Shown: positions 10,580 through 22,010 of the stretch, in pieces | Numbering within the stretch: the stretch's first letter is position 1 | Layout: each line of letters starts with the position of its first letter | NCBI GenBank assembly: GCA_030063045.1 | Contig: JAQSEB010000048.1 | Coordinates: 310,001-374,000 of the forward strand | Length of the DNA: 64,000 nt | Source: Pratylenchus scribneri | Lineage: Eukaryota; Nematoda; Chromadorea; Rhabditida; Pratylenchidae | Direction: 5' to 3' | Made by a program: the position numbers and the translations under genes | The notes under the pieces: model-generated | What the model was told of the DNA's origin: nothing | What the model saw: only the letters and a program-made list of their open reading frames with translations | Databases searched by the model: none

Positions 10580-10980
10580 ATTTGGATGAATGTGAGTGTG
10601 AGAAAAGATGAATAAGAAGATGAAAAATGATGAATGGGAAGAAGAGAAGAGACGATTGGGAGGATGAAAAGTGATGATTAGTATAGTAGGATGAAAAGGG
10701 ATGAATGGGAAGATGAAAAGGGTTGAATGGGAAGATGAAAAGAGATGATTCGAAGGATAAAAAGGGATGAATGGGAGGATGAGAAGAAACATTTCTGATG
10801 AAGAAAATGAATGAATAGGAGGTTGAGAAGAGATGATTCGTAGGATGAAAAGGATGGATGGGAGAATGAGAAGAGATGATTGGGAGGATGAAAAGTGATG
10901 GAGGATGAAGAGGAATGAAGAAAGTATTAAGAGGTGAATGAGAGGATGAAAAGGGATGAATTCGATAAGGAAATATGTGA
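10580..10980. repeat. Purine-rich degenerate repeat (GATGAAAAG / GGGAGGATGA words)
   Basis: The plus strand is built of imperfect repeats such as GGGATGAATGGGAAGATGAA and GGATGAAAAGTGATG. It follows repeat copy 1, as a shorter version (11790-11910) follows copy 2, so it belongs to the same duplicated block. Open frames over it are by-products of composition. Confidence 0.7.
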
Positions 10981-11120
10981 GAGTAAAAATTAGATAAAAA
11001 GGAATTATAATTTATTGATAGAATAGCGTGATTGATGGTCCATGATCGATGAATTAAGTCTTACCCAATATTTTATTAAAAATTAATAGCTTCCAATGTC
11101 TTACATTTTTGAAGATTTTA

Positions 11121-11161
11121 ACGAGCGTTGGGATGCCGCGAAGCGGCATCCCAACGCTCGT
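11121..11161. repeat. Perfect 19-bp-stem GC-rich hairpin with GAA triloop
   Basis: ACGAGCGTTGGGATGCCGC, then GAA, then GCGGCATCCCAACGCTCGT: 41 bases with no mismatch. It sits between the two copies of the duplicated unit. Function unknown; possibilities are a structured RNA, a cruciform site or a mobile-element relic. Confidence 0.85.
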
Positions 11162-11191
11162 CCTATATACTAAGCGAGCCATGTTAGTTAG

Positions 11192-11610
11192 TCACAAAAA
11201 AATTATTTATTAAATATTAATTTTTTGGCATTATGTATTTTTTTATTTTTAAGAATTTTTATCCAAAAATAAAAGATGCAGAGAAGAAATAAAGAAAAAG
11301 AGTATTAAGCATAAAATATAAAGAAATAAAGGAAACAAAAATAAATATTTTAGCCGTGGATTATAAATAATTATAAAAATAACATATTTAATCATTTAAA
11401 TTTAATTATTTTAGCTAAATCGTTAATAAATAAATAATTTTTTATTAAAATTTAAGTAAACTGTATTGCGGGGAATATAAATTGATAAAAAAGAATGTGA
11501 GAAGTATTGAAAATTGACAATAGGAGCGGCCGGGAGCCGCGCAGCGGCGACCGGGCGCTCCTTTAAGCAATTAAATGGATAGAAAATGACTGCATATAAT
11601 GAAATTGAAA
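11192..11610. repeat. Copy 2 of the roughly 430-bp duplicated unit
   Basis: Matches 10097-10530, including the GC-rich hairpin (11523-11561) and the flanking words GAGAAGTATTGAAAATTGAC. It is followed by four diverging AACAAAAACATTCAAAAAAA repeats (11615-11740) and another purine-rich stretch. Confidence 0.85.
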
Positions 11611-11910
11611 TAAAAGTTTGGGAAAACAAAAACATTCAAAAAAACACAAATTGTTCGGGAAAACAAAAACATTCAAAAAAACACAAATTGTTCGGGAAAA
11701 CAAAAACATTCAAAAAAAAAAAAAACAAATTGTTCGGGAGACTAACAAAAATACATGTTTAGATGAACAAAATCACAAAATGTTTTTGATGAAGAAAAAC
11801 ATGGGAAGATTAGAAGATGAATGTGAGGATGAAAAAGGATGAATGGAAGATTAAAAGAAATGATTGAAAGGATGAAAAGGGATTAATATGAAGATGGATG
11901 AAAGGGATGA

Positions 11911-12828
11911 ATAGTGGAATAATGTAAAATTAACTCGGGAATAGGTTAGAATATTTTGGAATGTGGGATAAGGCCATTAATAAATTAAATAAGATAAGTA
12001 ATATTTTTTGAAATTTATCGGAATTTTATTTTAAAAAGCTGTTAATTAATAGGAAAATGAGGAAATGAATTAAGAAATGCCAGGAATGAAAAGGAAAACT
12101 CAGTAATACAAAGGAAGATTATATAATAGTTAGGAATTGGTATCAAGTTCAAATAAGAATAACAAGGAAAAGCCGAAAATTCTAATGAATGTATCATAGA
12201 AACTGATAATCGATAAAATGCTGAGAATTGACAAGAATGAAGTAAAAAATTCCGTAAAATTCTCGATATTAAAATATAAAAAGTCGAGAATGAGCAATTA
12301 TAATTGTTGAGATTGAAAGGAAAAAGCCAGGAATGGTCGAGAATGAATAGTAAAAGCCGTGAATGATCGAGAAACAAAAATAATGAATTAGAAATATAGA
12401 TGGAAGTGATGATGATTAATTACGCTAATTTTAAAACAATATCTAACTATTATTATGGAGGAGAATTTGTGTTTTCCACTTTTTTTCATTTAAATTAAAC
12501 TGAATTTAAAATTTTCCTTTCCATTATTTTAATTTTAAAAATGGCGACGCTCGTAATTCATAGAAAGAGAATCAACCCAAAGGCAAAAATTAAATTCAAA
12601 AATGGGTCAAAGTCAAATTGAATCACCAATAAAAAAGTCATTAGATTAAATTATTTTTCAAATTTTATGACAGAATTCCAATGTTGAGGTCATAAAATTT
12701 TCTCATCAATTTCAAGATGGAAACCCAGATTTATTGTAAATTAAATTGTGGATTTCATTTAATTAGTCATTTTTGGGGATTAATTATTATTTATTAGAGA
12801 CCGGCAAAATGGATTTTCACTGGCTAAT
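11911..12828. other. Spacer, no gene seen
   Basis: Plus-strand purine-rich DNA (GAGAATGA / AGGAAAA words) to about 12390, then AT-rich sequence. The minus-strand frame at 12042-12377 only mirrors the purine bias. Confidence 0.4.
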
Positions 12829-13176
12829 CGACATTTGCAGACGAAATGGTCTGGTGCCGATAATGGCAAAGCTGTTGTAGCATTGTTTATGGCATATTAT
12901 TAAGCATAAAATTAGCTACAAAATGATATCAAAAAATTGGACAATGTCGAATATTTACAGAATTATGGCCAAAAACCGTTTGTGTAATTAAAATTGTGTT
13001 TTTAGCCGTTTTTTTGGCCATAATTTGGTGAATACACAACATAGCCCAATGTAATTGATATCATTTTATAGCTAATTTTATACTTAATAATATGCCATAA
13101 ACAATGATAATGCCATAAAGAATGCTACAGCAGCTTTATCACCATCTGAACCAGACGGTTTCATCTGCAAATGTCG
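12829..13176. mobile_element. Foldback MITE, family TTTGCAGACGAAA, copy 1 (348 bp)
   Basis: Terminal inverted repeats CGACATTTGCAGACGAAA and TTTCATCTGCAAATGTCG bound arms that pair along most of their length (AGCATAAAATTAGCTACAAA against TAGCTAATTTTATACTT). The middle carries AATTATGGCCAAAAACCG and its counterpart. A second full copy is at 24760-25082 and decayed arms are near 29490 and 33180. No coding capacity. I see no clear target-site duplication. Confidence 0.82.
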
Positions 13177-13792
13177 GGTCTGCAAATGTGGTAACACGAT
13201 TTTGCGTATTCCGTACCGTATTTTTTTACGCAAAGATTTGCGGTTTTTGTCAAAAATATGTCGGCCGTATTTTGGAAAATTACAAACAAATTCCTTATCC
13301 GGACTTTATTTGACTAATTTTTTGCCGTATTATATTGCGGTGTTCCAAAAAACCCTATTCTTGCTGTATAGTTTACGGCGATGATCTCTATTAATAATGG
13401 TGGCAGCAAATTTCACCGTAAAGGTTGTCGTTAAAAGACTTTTTATCCTACAATTTTCACTTTCATATTCACTAGGATTAAATAAAAACAATGATGAATT
13501 CGGATTTAGCATTTTGGAAAAGCTTTTAAGCCAGCTAACATATACTCTATCAAAAACATGTTGACTGAAAATGTTTTAGACAACCTTTTAGGGTGAAACT
13601 CTCAAACACCGGATATCTCCTCCATTTACCTCCTCCAAAAGATTAAACCAAAATGCATGCGAATAATGATAATTAATCAATTTTAAATCATTAATTATAA
13701 TCGAATTATTTCGTTATTTTAAATTATTATCACATCAGAGTGCACAATCAAATTAATTGACCTAATTCTATCAAATTGAAATTTGAGCAAAA

Positions 13793-15407
13793 ATGTCCGA
13801 TGAAATTCGAGAATTGCGCAGTGAAATCAATGCATTAAAGGAAAATGATGGCAAATTGGAAGGAAATGAAGCATTGAATGTGGAAAAGTTTGAGGTTTCT
13901 TTTTGATTATATTTTTAAGAAATAAAAATGCATTTAAATTTATGCAGCAAAATGTCGAGTCAACTTCTGATAATCCAGCTTTGAGTTCTGATGAAAAAGG
14001 TTCAGCCGATTTTGAAATGGAAATAAAACCAGTTTTAACAACTCGGTAAAAACACAAATTAATGAGAACAGAGACTACTGGGCGAAGGCCAGCTAGTATC
14101 AAATGAAAGAGCTAAACGAATCGAATAATGTTGAATTCAAATTAATCGTTGTATTAAATAGTTTTGGTCAAAATAGGCTGAATAATTACGAAAAATGGTG
14201 CCACTGACTCTTATTCTCAAATTCATATTTTTGCTAAGACTAAATCAATCTTTTTATATAATATACAGAGGCAATGATATTAAATTGGTTGAGAAGTGAG
14301 AACTATTATAATTCTAAAATATGTTGTTCAAACTTTCCTGAACCCAGTTGGCCTGAGCCCAATTGGGAGGTGTATTCCAAATTATATGAATTTCTCCTTT
14401 TTATATCTGATTGTTTTAGTTATATTCAAAATTGGTTAATTGACTCCTTGCCATGGATTCCCCGTAAAGAAATGGCCGATTCCGCATTGAGCACTTCAAA
14501 TGAGACATTCCGTCAACTTTGTTGGCCAAAACTTCACCTAAAAGTGATACCGCACAAAATTCCATATCTGAAATTTACCCAAATCCCCGATGAATTTGGC
14601 AATTTTCGAACTCAACTTCGTACGCATAATCAAGTTCTCCCAATTGCTTCAATTCCACCATTGGAATATATTTTGGGCATCGGTGTAATTGATTTAGAGT
14701 ATGCTTAAATGCTAAAAAATTAATTTTATTAATTTTTATAGGTTTGTGAATGACGAAGTGGTGAACTTTTTCAAAAGCATTTCTCATTTGCTCCAAAATT
14801 GCACATTATATTTCATAAGAATGAACAAAAAGGAAAAGGAGGTTACTTCAATGCGCACTTTGATGGAACTTTTAGCTGACAAAATATTCAAATTTATCGT
14901 TGAACCAAATTTGAATATATTTAATCAATTCTATCCTGGCATTCTTGACCAAATTCAATCACTTCAATTTTGGGAACATTATGAAAAAATGCACAATGAC
15001 GACATTGAAATTATTTTGAATTGGCTAACAAAACAATCAAATTATGGAAAACAAAAGACAATCGAATTTGGCTTCAATTATCGTCGAAATTTTATGGCAT
15101 CTTTCATCAAACGCATCAAGGAGGTTAATTTAAAATATAATAAATTATAATGTGAATTATTTTTTAGGAATTTTCCAATTCCAATTCACCCTCCAATTTT
15201 CTTATTTTTTATTCTGACTATTTTATCTATGAAGAATTTACACTGGAGAATGCAAAAACCAATGAAATTTTGACCTTATATAGCAAAATGAATTCACTCT
15301 ACTATTTGGCTCGTTACCCGAAAGGCCAAGAATATTGGAAGAAAGATGGCGAAAAGAAAATTCATCAAATGCCGGATTCAACAATCATCAATATTAAAAA
15401 CGCATAA
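13793..15407 (+). CDS. Unrecognised protein with N-terminal coiled coil (paralogue A of a pair)
   Basis: Five exons (13793-13894, 13948-14045, 14420-14698, 14742-15123, 15168-15407) join in phase to about 366 residues. I do not recognise the family. The N-terminus is MSDEIRELRSEINALKE, a short coiled coil; then an acidic/Ser-rich linker. The conserved core begins YIQNWLIDSLPWIPRKEMA and continues STSNETFRQLCWPKLH, IASIPPLEYILGIG, NFFKSISHLLQN and ILNWLTKQSNYGKQKTIEF, ending near ENAKTNEIL and LYYLARYPKG. No signal peptide or membrane segment. Compared with paralogue B (16.2 kb) the coiled coil is about 10 residues shorter, and a 374-bp intron lies where B has continuous coding sequence. The layout LPW.PR.E...S..S...F..LC faintly recalls an F-box, but that is speculation. 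Confidence 0.8.
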
Positions 15408-16198
15408 AAATATGCTGAAATGGAATAAAAATTTTGTTATTGACTTTAATTGAATAAAACATAAATGCAAAAAATTTTTTTTATATATTTTTTCATGTTA
15501 AATTTTAATGTTAACCCAGAATCCGCCGATTGTTTCTGCTAATCTCTACCATTGTAAACAATTTTGACAGAATTTTCGCTTGAGTTATGTAGAATTATTT
15601 TAATGAATCAATCAAAAAATTAACTGATTCTCAAAAACTAGCAGAACATATAAAATATGCAATAAATTTTCTAAAAAATGGATTATACAGCAGTCAAACA
15701 TGTTTTTGATATTTTCTGGCTTTTACCATTGCTGCCATTGGCGCACTTGACAGTTTTTAAAACACAGGTTTTGACAAATCCACAAAATCAAAATTGACTA
15801 ATGGCTGCGCTTTTATTAAAAAATGAATGTCAAATTTCAGTACCTTTCTAACATTATTTTAAAAATACTATTTTTTGATCAGCAGTAAGTTTTTTTGAAT
15901 AATTAATAGTCGTTTCGGATTTTCCCAAAAAATGATTGGATATTATGAGAGATTTACTTTACTTTATGTATTTCATTCCGGAAAGTTTTGTGTTCCATTC
16001 CGCAAATTTATTCTTTCTTTCCATTAAATCACAGCCTACAAAATCTGATGACTGAAACAAATTATAAATTAATTTTACATAACTTTTATTTGATTTATCC
16101 AATTTAAATTTTAGCAGAAAGAAAAGATAATTTCATTGTCCCAATTTTTCCACTACGACCATAAGTATTTTTAAATCAAACTGCGAAACCAAACGAAA
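15408..16198. other. Spacer between the two paralogues
   Basis: AT-rich, about 790 bp. The last 90 bp before each paralogue's start share words, as expected of duplicated promoters. No open frame of note. Confidence 0.4.
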
Positions 16199-17477
16199 AT
16201 GTCCGATGAAATTAGGGAATTGCGCAGTGAAATCATTGCATTGAAGGAAAGTGTTGATAAATTTGAAGGAAAAATTGCGGAATTGATAAAAGAAAATGAC
16301 AAATTGAAAGAAGAAAATGAAACATTGAAGGCGGAAAAGTCACAGGTTTTTAATTATTTTTACGAAATTTAATTGTACAAATTTTACAGCAAAATACAAC
16401 AGAATCAACAATTCCAATTCCAAATAATTCGCAACCAATGAAAAGATCCCACGAAGAAGGAGGATCGAGTGAAATTTTTACAAACTTCAAAAGACGAAGA
16501 TTTATTCAAAATTGGTTAATTGATTCCTTGCCATGGATTCCACGTAAAGAAGTGGCCAATTCCTCATTGAGTACTTCAAATGAGACATTCCGTCAACTTT
16601 GTTGGCCAAAACTTCATCAAAAAGTGAAGCCGCGCAAAATTACTCTGCTTAAATTTACCAAAGTCCGTGACGAACAAGGAAATTTTCGAGCTCAACTAAA
16701 TATTGACAATCAAATTGTTCCAATTGCTTCAATTCCACCATTGGAATATATTTTGGGCATTGGAATAATTGATTTGGAGTAAGATTAATGCCCAAAATTA
16801 ATTTTATTGAAATTTTAGATTTGTGGAAGAACACGTTTTGAATTTTTTCAAAAGCATTTCTCATTTGCTCCAAAATTGCAAAATATTCTTCAATTTTAAG
16901 TCAATCTATTCAAAACAAAATGCTTCTATGCATGGATTGCTGGAATATTTGGCCGATAAAACATTCAAATTTACATTTAATGGATTCGAATTGGATGATA
17001 TTAATCAACTTTTTCCCGGATTTCTTGAGCAGATCCAATTTCTTAGCATTCGAGAATTCATCAATGAATGTTGTGGAATTGATATTATTCTGAATTGGCT
17101 GACTAAACCATCAATAAATGGAAAGCAAAAAACTATCGAATTTCAATTTGGGTTCAATTTTCATCACGAGCTTATGACCATAATCAATCAAATCAAAGAG
17201 GTTAATAGAAAATAAATATTATTTTTTTAAAAATAATTTTTAGGAATTTTCCAATTCTAATTCGCCTTCCAACTTTTTTATTTGCTATTCGGCCGATTGG
17301 TTTGTTGAACAATTTACATTGGAGAATGCAAAAACAAATGAAATTTTGACACATTATAGCAAAAATTCACTTTTTTATTTGGCTCGTTTCCCAAGAGGAG
17401 AAGAACATTTGATGGAAGATGGTGAGAAGAAAATTAATGAATTACCGAATTCAACATATATCAATATTAGCGCATAA
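16199..17477 (+). CDS. Unrecognised protein with N-terminal coiled coil (paralogue B of a pair)
   Basis: Four exons (16199-16345, 16390-16778, 16819-17200, 17244-17477) give about 383 residues in phase. It opens MSDEIRELRSEIIALKESV and has a longer Lys/Glu coiled coil than paralogue A (to about residue 49), then a basic patch (FKRRRFIQNW) that could be a nuclear localisation signal. The core matches A: LIDSLPWIPRKEVANSSLST, NETFRQLCWPKLH, PPLEYILGIGIIDLE, NFFKSISHLLQNC, IILNWLTKPSINGKQKTIEF and ENAKTNEILTHYS. Intron positions in the 3' half are identical, so the two arose by tandem duplication. Cytoplasmic or nuclear location is inferred from the absence of signal or membrane segments. Function unknown. 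Confidence 0.82.
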
Positions 17478-18107
17478 AAAACACTTGACAGAAATGGAAT
17501 AATTTTTTTTGAATTGTTTTTTTTTTCCTAATGTTTGAATTGGAATAAATTATATGCGGTTTAATTTAGTTAATCAGATTTTGCACATATTTATTATTTT
17601 TAATAACTAATCTAATAATGATTCAATAAAAATTTTTCTAATTCAATTTTCCACAATTGTAATAATTTTTTTAAAAAAAACATTAAAAACCTTTTATAAT
17701 ATACTCTTTTGCCTCATTCACATTTGATTATAAATTCCCCAATCCTCATGATTATTTGATTGATTCTGTCCTTATTCTAAAATTTAAAATTTTTAATAAA
17801 ATTTTATAAAGAAATTTTACTATAATAAAAAAAAAGAAAAAATTTTTTTAGACAAATTTTCATAAAAAAAATATTAGACAAATATTTTATTCGATGATTT
17901 TGGAATAAATTATTCAAAAACATCTTGAAATATAATTTAGTATATGACAACAAAGAAATGAAATTTGTGATTGATGAAAATGAATGAATTGTCCTAGGAT
18001 TTTATAAATATCTTAAATTTGAAAGCAGAAAATTTTATGGTTATAAAGGAATTGAATATAACTATAAATTATTGAGAATTTAGTGTTTCTTTTCAATATT
18101 TCCACAT
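17478..18107. other. Spacer between convergent genes, no gene seen
   Basis: Very AT-rich sequence with poly-T and poly-A runs. Nothing supported on either strand. Confidence 0.4.
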
Positions 18108-19397
18108 TCACTGGAGAAGTTTGTTGAATTGTTTGAACTGCCATTCTCCTTTTCCAAAATTTGTGCCAATTGAATCACCAACAATGTTCATATCAATAGC
18201 AGGATATAATTGAATTTTAGCATATTTGGAAGACAATTCAGTCTTTCCTGAATTTGATTTTATTATATTTTTTATTATCAATTTGATTATTTATTTATTA
18301 AATTATATTATATTTTCCAAAATTATTTTACCAATTAATTTGCCATTCCATGTGGCAAAGCATTGCATAATTTCCGGAGAATAGATTATGCCAAAGCCAA
18401 TCACATCCCCTTGTGCGAACGAATTATAATCATTTCCTTCTAATTTGATGAAATTTCCATCAATATAAATTCCATCTTTGCGACATATTACAATTGAATA
18501 TGGTGAATTATTATTTCCAATTCCAAGATATTTGCCTTCCAAAGGAAATTCGCGGGTACAAAATCCAATGCCAAAACCAAAACAATCATCCCTGGAATAT
18601 TGTATGATTTAATTGTAAAAAAATAAAGTAATAAAAATAATTAAAAAATACCCATAATTTTTCTGGAGAATTTTCACTTCAAAATAGAAAGAAATTATCG
18701 ATTTATTGATGGCCAAATTTATTGACGGAATTGGAAGAAATGAACGGACGCAATTCACTTCTTCAATATAACAAAATTAATTTATGAAAAAATATTAATT
18801 TGAAATTCATTACCATTCGGGCCTGAATGTATAATATTGAGTCCATTTTCTGAAATAGCCAATTGCGGTCCACAATTCTTTTCATTCCATTTGTTTGCCT
18901 TCATTGCCTAAAAAATTAATTATTTTAATATATATTTCAATAAATATTTTACCATTTTAATGATGCTGATCATTTTCTGAACATTTCTTGCCAAGAGGCC
19001 ATTTGGCATTTTGGCCAGAAGATCAAAAGCATTCTCCAATGGCAATGAGGCGAACAATTCGTTCATTAATTCGGCTGGCATTTTTCGAAAAATTGACATA
19101 TTTTGCTATAAAAAAATGTTTAAAAATATTTAATTTTAATTTTTTAACCGCTTTCAAATCAGTTTCCATTTTTGTCATTTTCATTTTCAATGCCCGAATT
19201 TCCTTTTTCAATTTGCCAATTTCCTCATCCTTCTCGCCCATTCCTTTCAAAATTTCATCCATTATTTTTTGCTTCTTTGTGGCCATATTTTCCTTTTCTT
19301 CTTCCATTTTCCGTTTTTTGGTTGAAATTTCCCCTTCCTCTTTGCAAATTTCATTCCATTCATTTGCCAATTTTTCTTGCTGATTTTGTTGATTCAT
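18108..19397 (-). CDS. Coiled-coil, F-box-like and SPRY-domain protein (SPRY gene 2)
   Basis: Six minus-strand exons (19397-19149, 19105-18953, 18907-18814, 18760-18652, 18591-18332, 18247-18108) give about 334 residues. Residues 1-83 are a long charged coiled coil with a basic patch (KKRKMEEEKENMATKKQK). The next exon carries RKMPAELMNELFASLPLENA and LLAKMPNGLLARNVQKMI, the same F-box-like block as SPRY gene 1. The SPRY domain follows: CGPQLAISENGL, FLPIPSINLAINKSIISFYF, FGFGIGFCTREFPLEGK, GDVIGFGIIYSP, CFATWNGKLIGK and GKGEWQFKQF. Intron positions and phases match SPRY gene 1, so both descend from one ancestor. The start is the first in-frame ATG. No signal peptide, so a conventional SPRYSEC secreted effector is not supported; a cytoplasmic adaptor is more likely. 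Confidence 0.87.
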
Positions 19398-20335
19398 TTT
19401 CAAATTTTAAATAAATAATTTCTTATTTAAATATGCTAAATTAATGAAAATATTAATATAAATAATGAGAAGTTTTTTATTTTAATGTATGGGATGAGGA
19501 TGTAAATGACCAAAATATCTTAACATAAAAATAAAATGATATAAACGGTGGGTCAAAATGAGGGAATTGAGGCATTTTTATGAATACAAAATAGAATAAC
19601 GGTGATTGGGCAAAGAATGGCATCATCAATCTGCATTTTCGTTTGTCACTATCAAATATCAATGTCTACTGAGGATTATGGTAAGGATGAGAAAATTGCC
19701 TCTGGGCACTTTGAATGCAATTTTTTAACTACTGTAAGCTATTTTTTACTCGAAATATATTTATTAACTTTTCTTTCTCACATAATTTAACAATGCAAGT
19801 ACGGATTAAAATATGAATCCAAAAATTCTCAAGAAGATAAAAATGAGATTTATTAGGGGGAAAAATAATTAATCCCAATCAGCAGAATGCGATCAAAATT
19901 ACAAATATAAATGAATAAAATAAATTCATTTAACTATCCAAAATCATTTAACACAAAATTCATAAAAATCATTTATTAGGTAGCGCCATTTTAATACTTT
20001 GAGCTTTTTTTTATTATAGTTCAACCAAAAAAAGCAATGTTTCGGAATGGGATACCATAAAAATTTTTGTAAAATTATCTTCCAAAACTCTTTTATAATA
20101 GAAAGTGAAAATTTATTTAAATTTAAAACGATTTCAACATTTCCTCAAAAAATTAGGGTTTACTACAGTCAACGTCAAATTTCACTCTTTCCATTTTTGT
20201 TTAGTTATTGGTAAAGGAAATTTTCCCATGAATTTAAATGCCCCTCCCCCCCCCCCCCCCCCCAATTCGAACAATTGAAATATTCTTTCAATTTAGAATT
20301 ATAATTGCAATTTAATCTGAAAAACGGCAACAAAA
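19398..20335. other. Intergenic / upstream region of SKP1-like gene 1
   Basis: Bases 19800-20000 (GATTAAAATATGAATCCAAA, AATTCTCAAGAAGATAAAAA, AGGGGGAAAAATAATTAATC) are recognisably related to 27370-27560, upstream of the second SKP1-like gene, so the duplication carried about 0.5 kb of promoter. At 20246-20263 there is a run of 18 C, likely unstable. Confidence 0.6.
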
Positions 20336-22010
20336 ATGGACAATAAAATTAATGAAACAACAGCAGCTGTGGAAGACAACTCCAACGAGGAACAAAAAGC
20401 ATTCTCCGAGGCAAAATTGGTGCGCAAAGTCAAATGCCGAACATTTGAAGGCCAAATTGTTGAGGTAAATAAACTTCAAAAACAAAATTAAAAAGACCAA
20501 TAAATATTTTTTGGCTTGTACATTTTTTTGTCAAAACTAAAATTAAAAATTTTTACAAAACTCATTTTTTAATTCAGACACTAATTATATATATTTATAA
20601 TATTTTCTGTTTATCGTTATTTTTTCAAACATCTCAACTTCTAGCCGGCCGTTTTAATTTATATATTTTTTTATTTTATTTACAGAAAATTTAAAGTTTA
20701 AATCAAATAATTTTTTATCAGATTTTTCAAGATTTTATCCATCAGCCAAAAATATGACCTTATTTTCTTTTTAATTCATTAAATATTCAAAATATTTAGG
20801 TGCCATTGAATCTGATGAAACAGTCCAAAACTTTCATGAACATGTGGGAAACATTGGGAATGGAAGAGGAATTCGATCAGGAAGAAGAGGAGAATGCCGA
20901 ACCGTTCATTTTCCCATTGGGTGAGATCACCGGCCCTTGCTTTGGCAAAATTGTGGAATGGATGGAAGAGCATAAAGGGCAGCCGGAAGTTGAGATCAAA
21001 ATGGATATATATAATGCACAGGTAAAGTTTAAAGTATTCTTCATTTATTAAAAATTTATAATTTATTGGAAAATCGCGCAAAAAAGTAATTTGATTTTTT
21101 AAAATTTTCCAATAATTCTATACCAAGATTTTAAATATTATGCCAACTTGACTAAAATATTGACAACTTTTACCATAAAAAATCCAAAAGAGAAGAATAA
21201 GCAAAATTGTGAGAGATTTATTTTAGTTTATTATAAAAAAGATATCAACAAGTAAGAATATATTGTTTTAAAAGTTGCCTTTTAATAATACATTTTAAAG
21301 CGGAAACCAATCAAATAGAATCAAATTACATTCTTGAATACAGTAAGATAAAATTTTAAAAATTTCACCAAAATTTGCCCTTTGGAAATCCTTTGTTTTT
21401 TTTGTGGTAAAAGGTGGGCATTATCTCCTACCAAGCATTTTTAGTTCCCTAAATTACCCTTAAAATTGGAAACATTTCCCAAATTCTAAAAAAATTTTTT
21501 TTGATCAGATTTCTTTCTAAATTTGCCAATTTTTGATAAAATTTATTTAAGTTCAATTATTTAATTTTCAGCGCGAATGGTTCGAATTGACAGCTTGGGA
21601 GAAAGATTTCTTCGATATTGACTTCGAGACTCTGAAGGAATATTTCATGGCCGCAAATTTCTTGGGGCTCAATTCGCTCTTAATCTATTGTGAGTTAAAT
21701 CAATATTTTCAGAAATGATTGTTTTTTGAATTTTCAGGTGCCCAAGAAAGCGCTCGTGCCATTATGGACAAAGACGGTGATGAAGTTAGAGAAATGCTCT
21801 GTCTTCCTGAGGTTAAATCGTCAAATATTAACTATATTAGAAATAAAATTATATTTTTTTGACTAAATCCTAAAATGTGTTATTTTTTAGCCAACTGAAG
21901 AGGACATTCGATTCAGCCGCGATGTATTAGATAACATCCACTTTGTCGATATACCGAATCCAGCAGCAGGAATTGGTGGACAACAACAACCTGCCGGGAA
22001 TGATGCCTAA
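20336..22010 (+). CDS. SKP1-like SCF ubiquitin-ligase adaptor 1
   Basis: Five exons (20336-20464, 20800-21021, 21572-21689, 21738-21811, 21891-22010) encode 220 residues. SKP1 bridges cullin-1 to F-box proteins in SCF ubiquitin ligases. The POZ-like half is visible: VKCRTFEGQIVEV, KQSKTFMNMWETLGMEEEF, FIFPLGEITGPCFGKIVEWM and EEHKGQPEVE. The F-box-binding half includes WEKDFFDIDFETLKEYFMAA, NFLGLNSLLIYCAQESARAI and EEDI. The sequence is diverged from typical SKP1 (about 160-180 residues): the acidic loop is expanded (EEEEN), and the C-terminal WCE-type tail is replaced by a Gln/Pro/Gly tail (GGQQQPAGNDA). Nematodes carry many SKP1-related (skr) genes. Its paralogue at 27.9 kb has the same total length. 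Confidence 0.9.

Noticed and set aside
10535..10792. Minus-strand Phe/Pro/Ser-rich frame
   Set aside because: Reverse complement of a purine-rich simple repeat.
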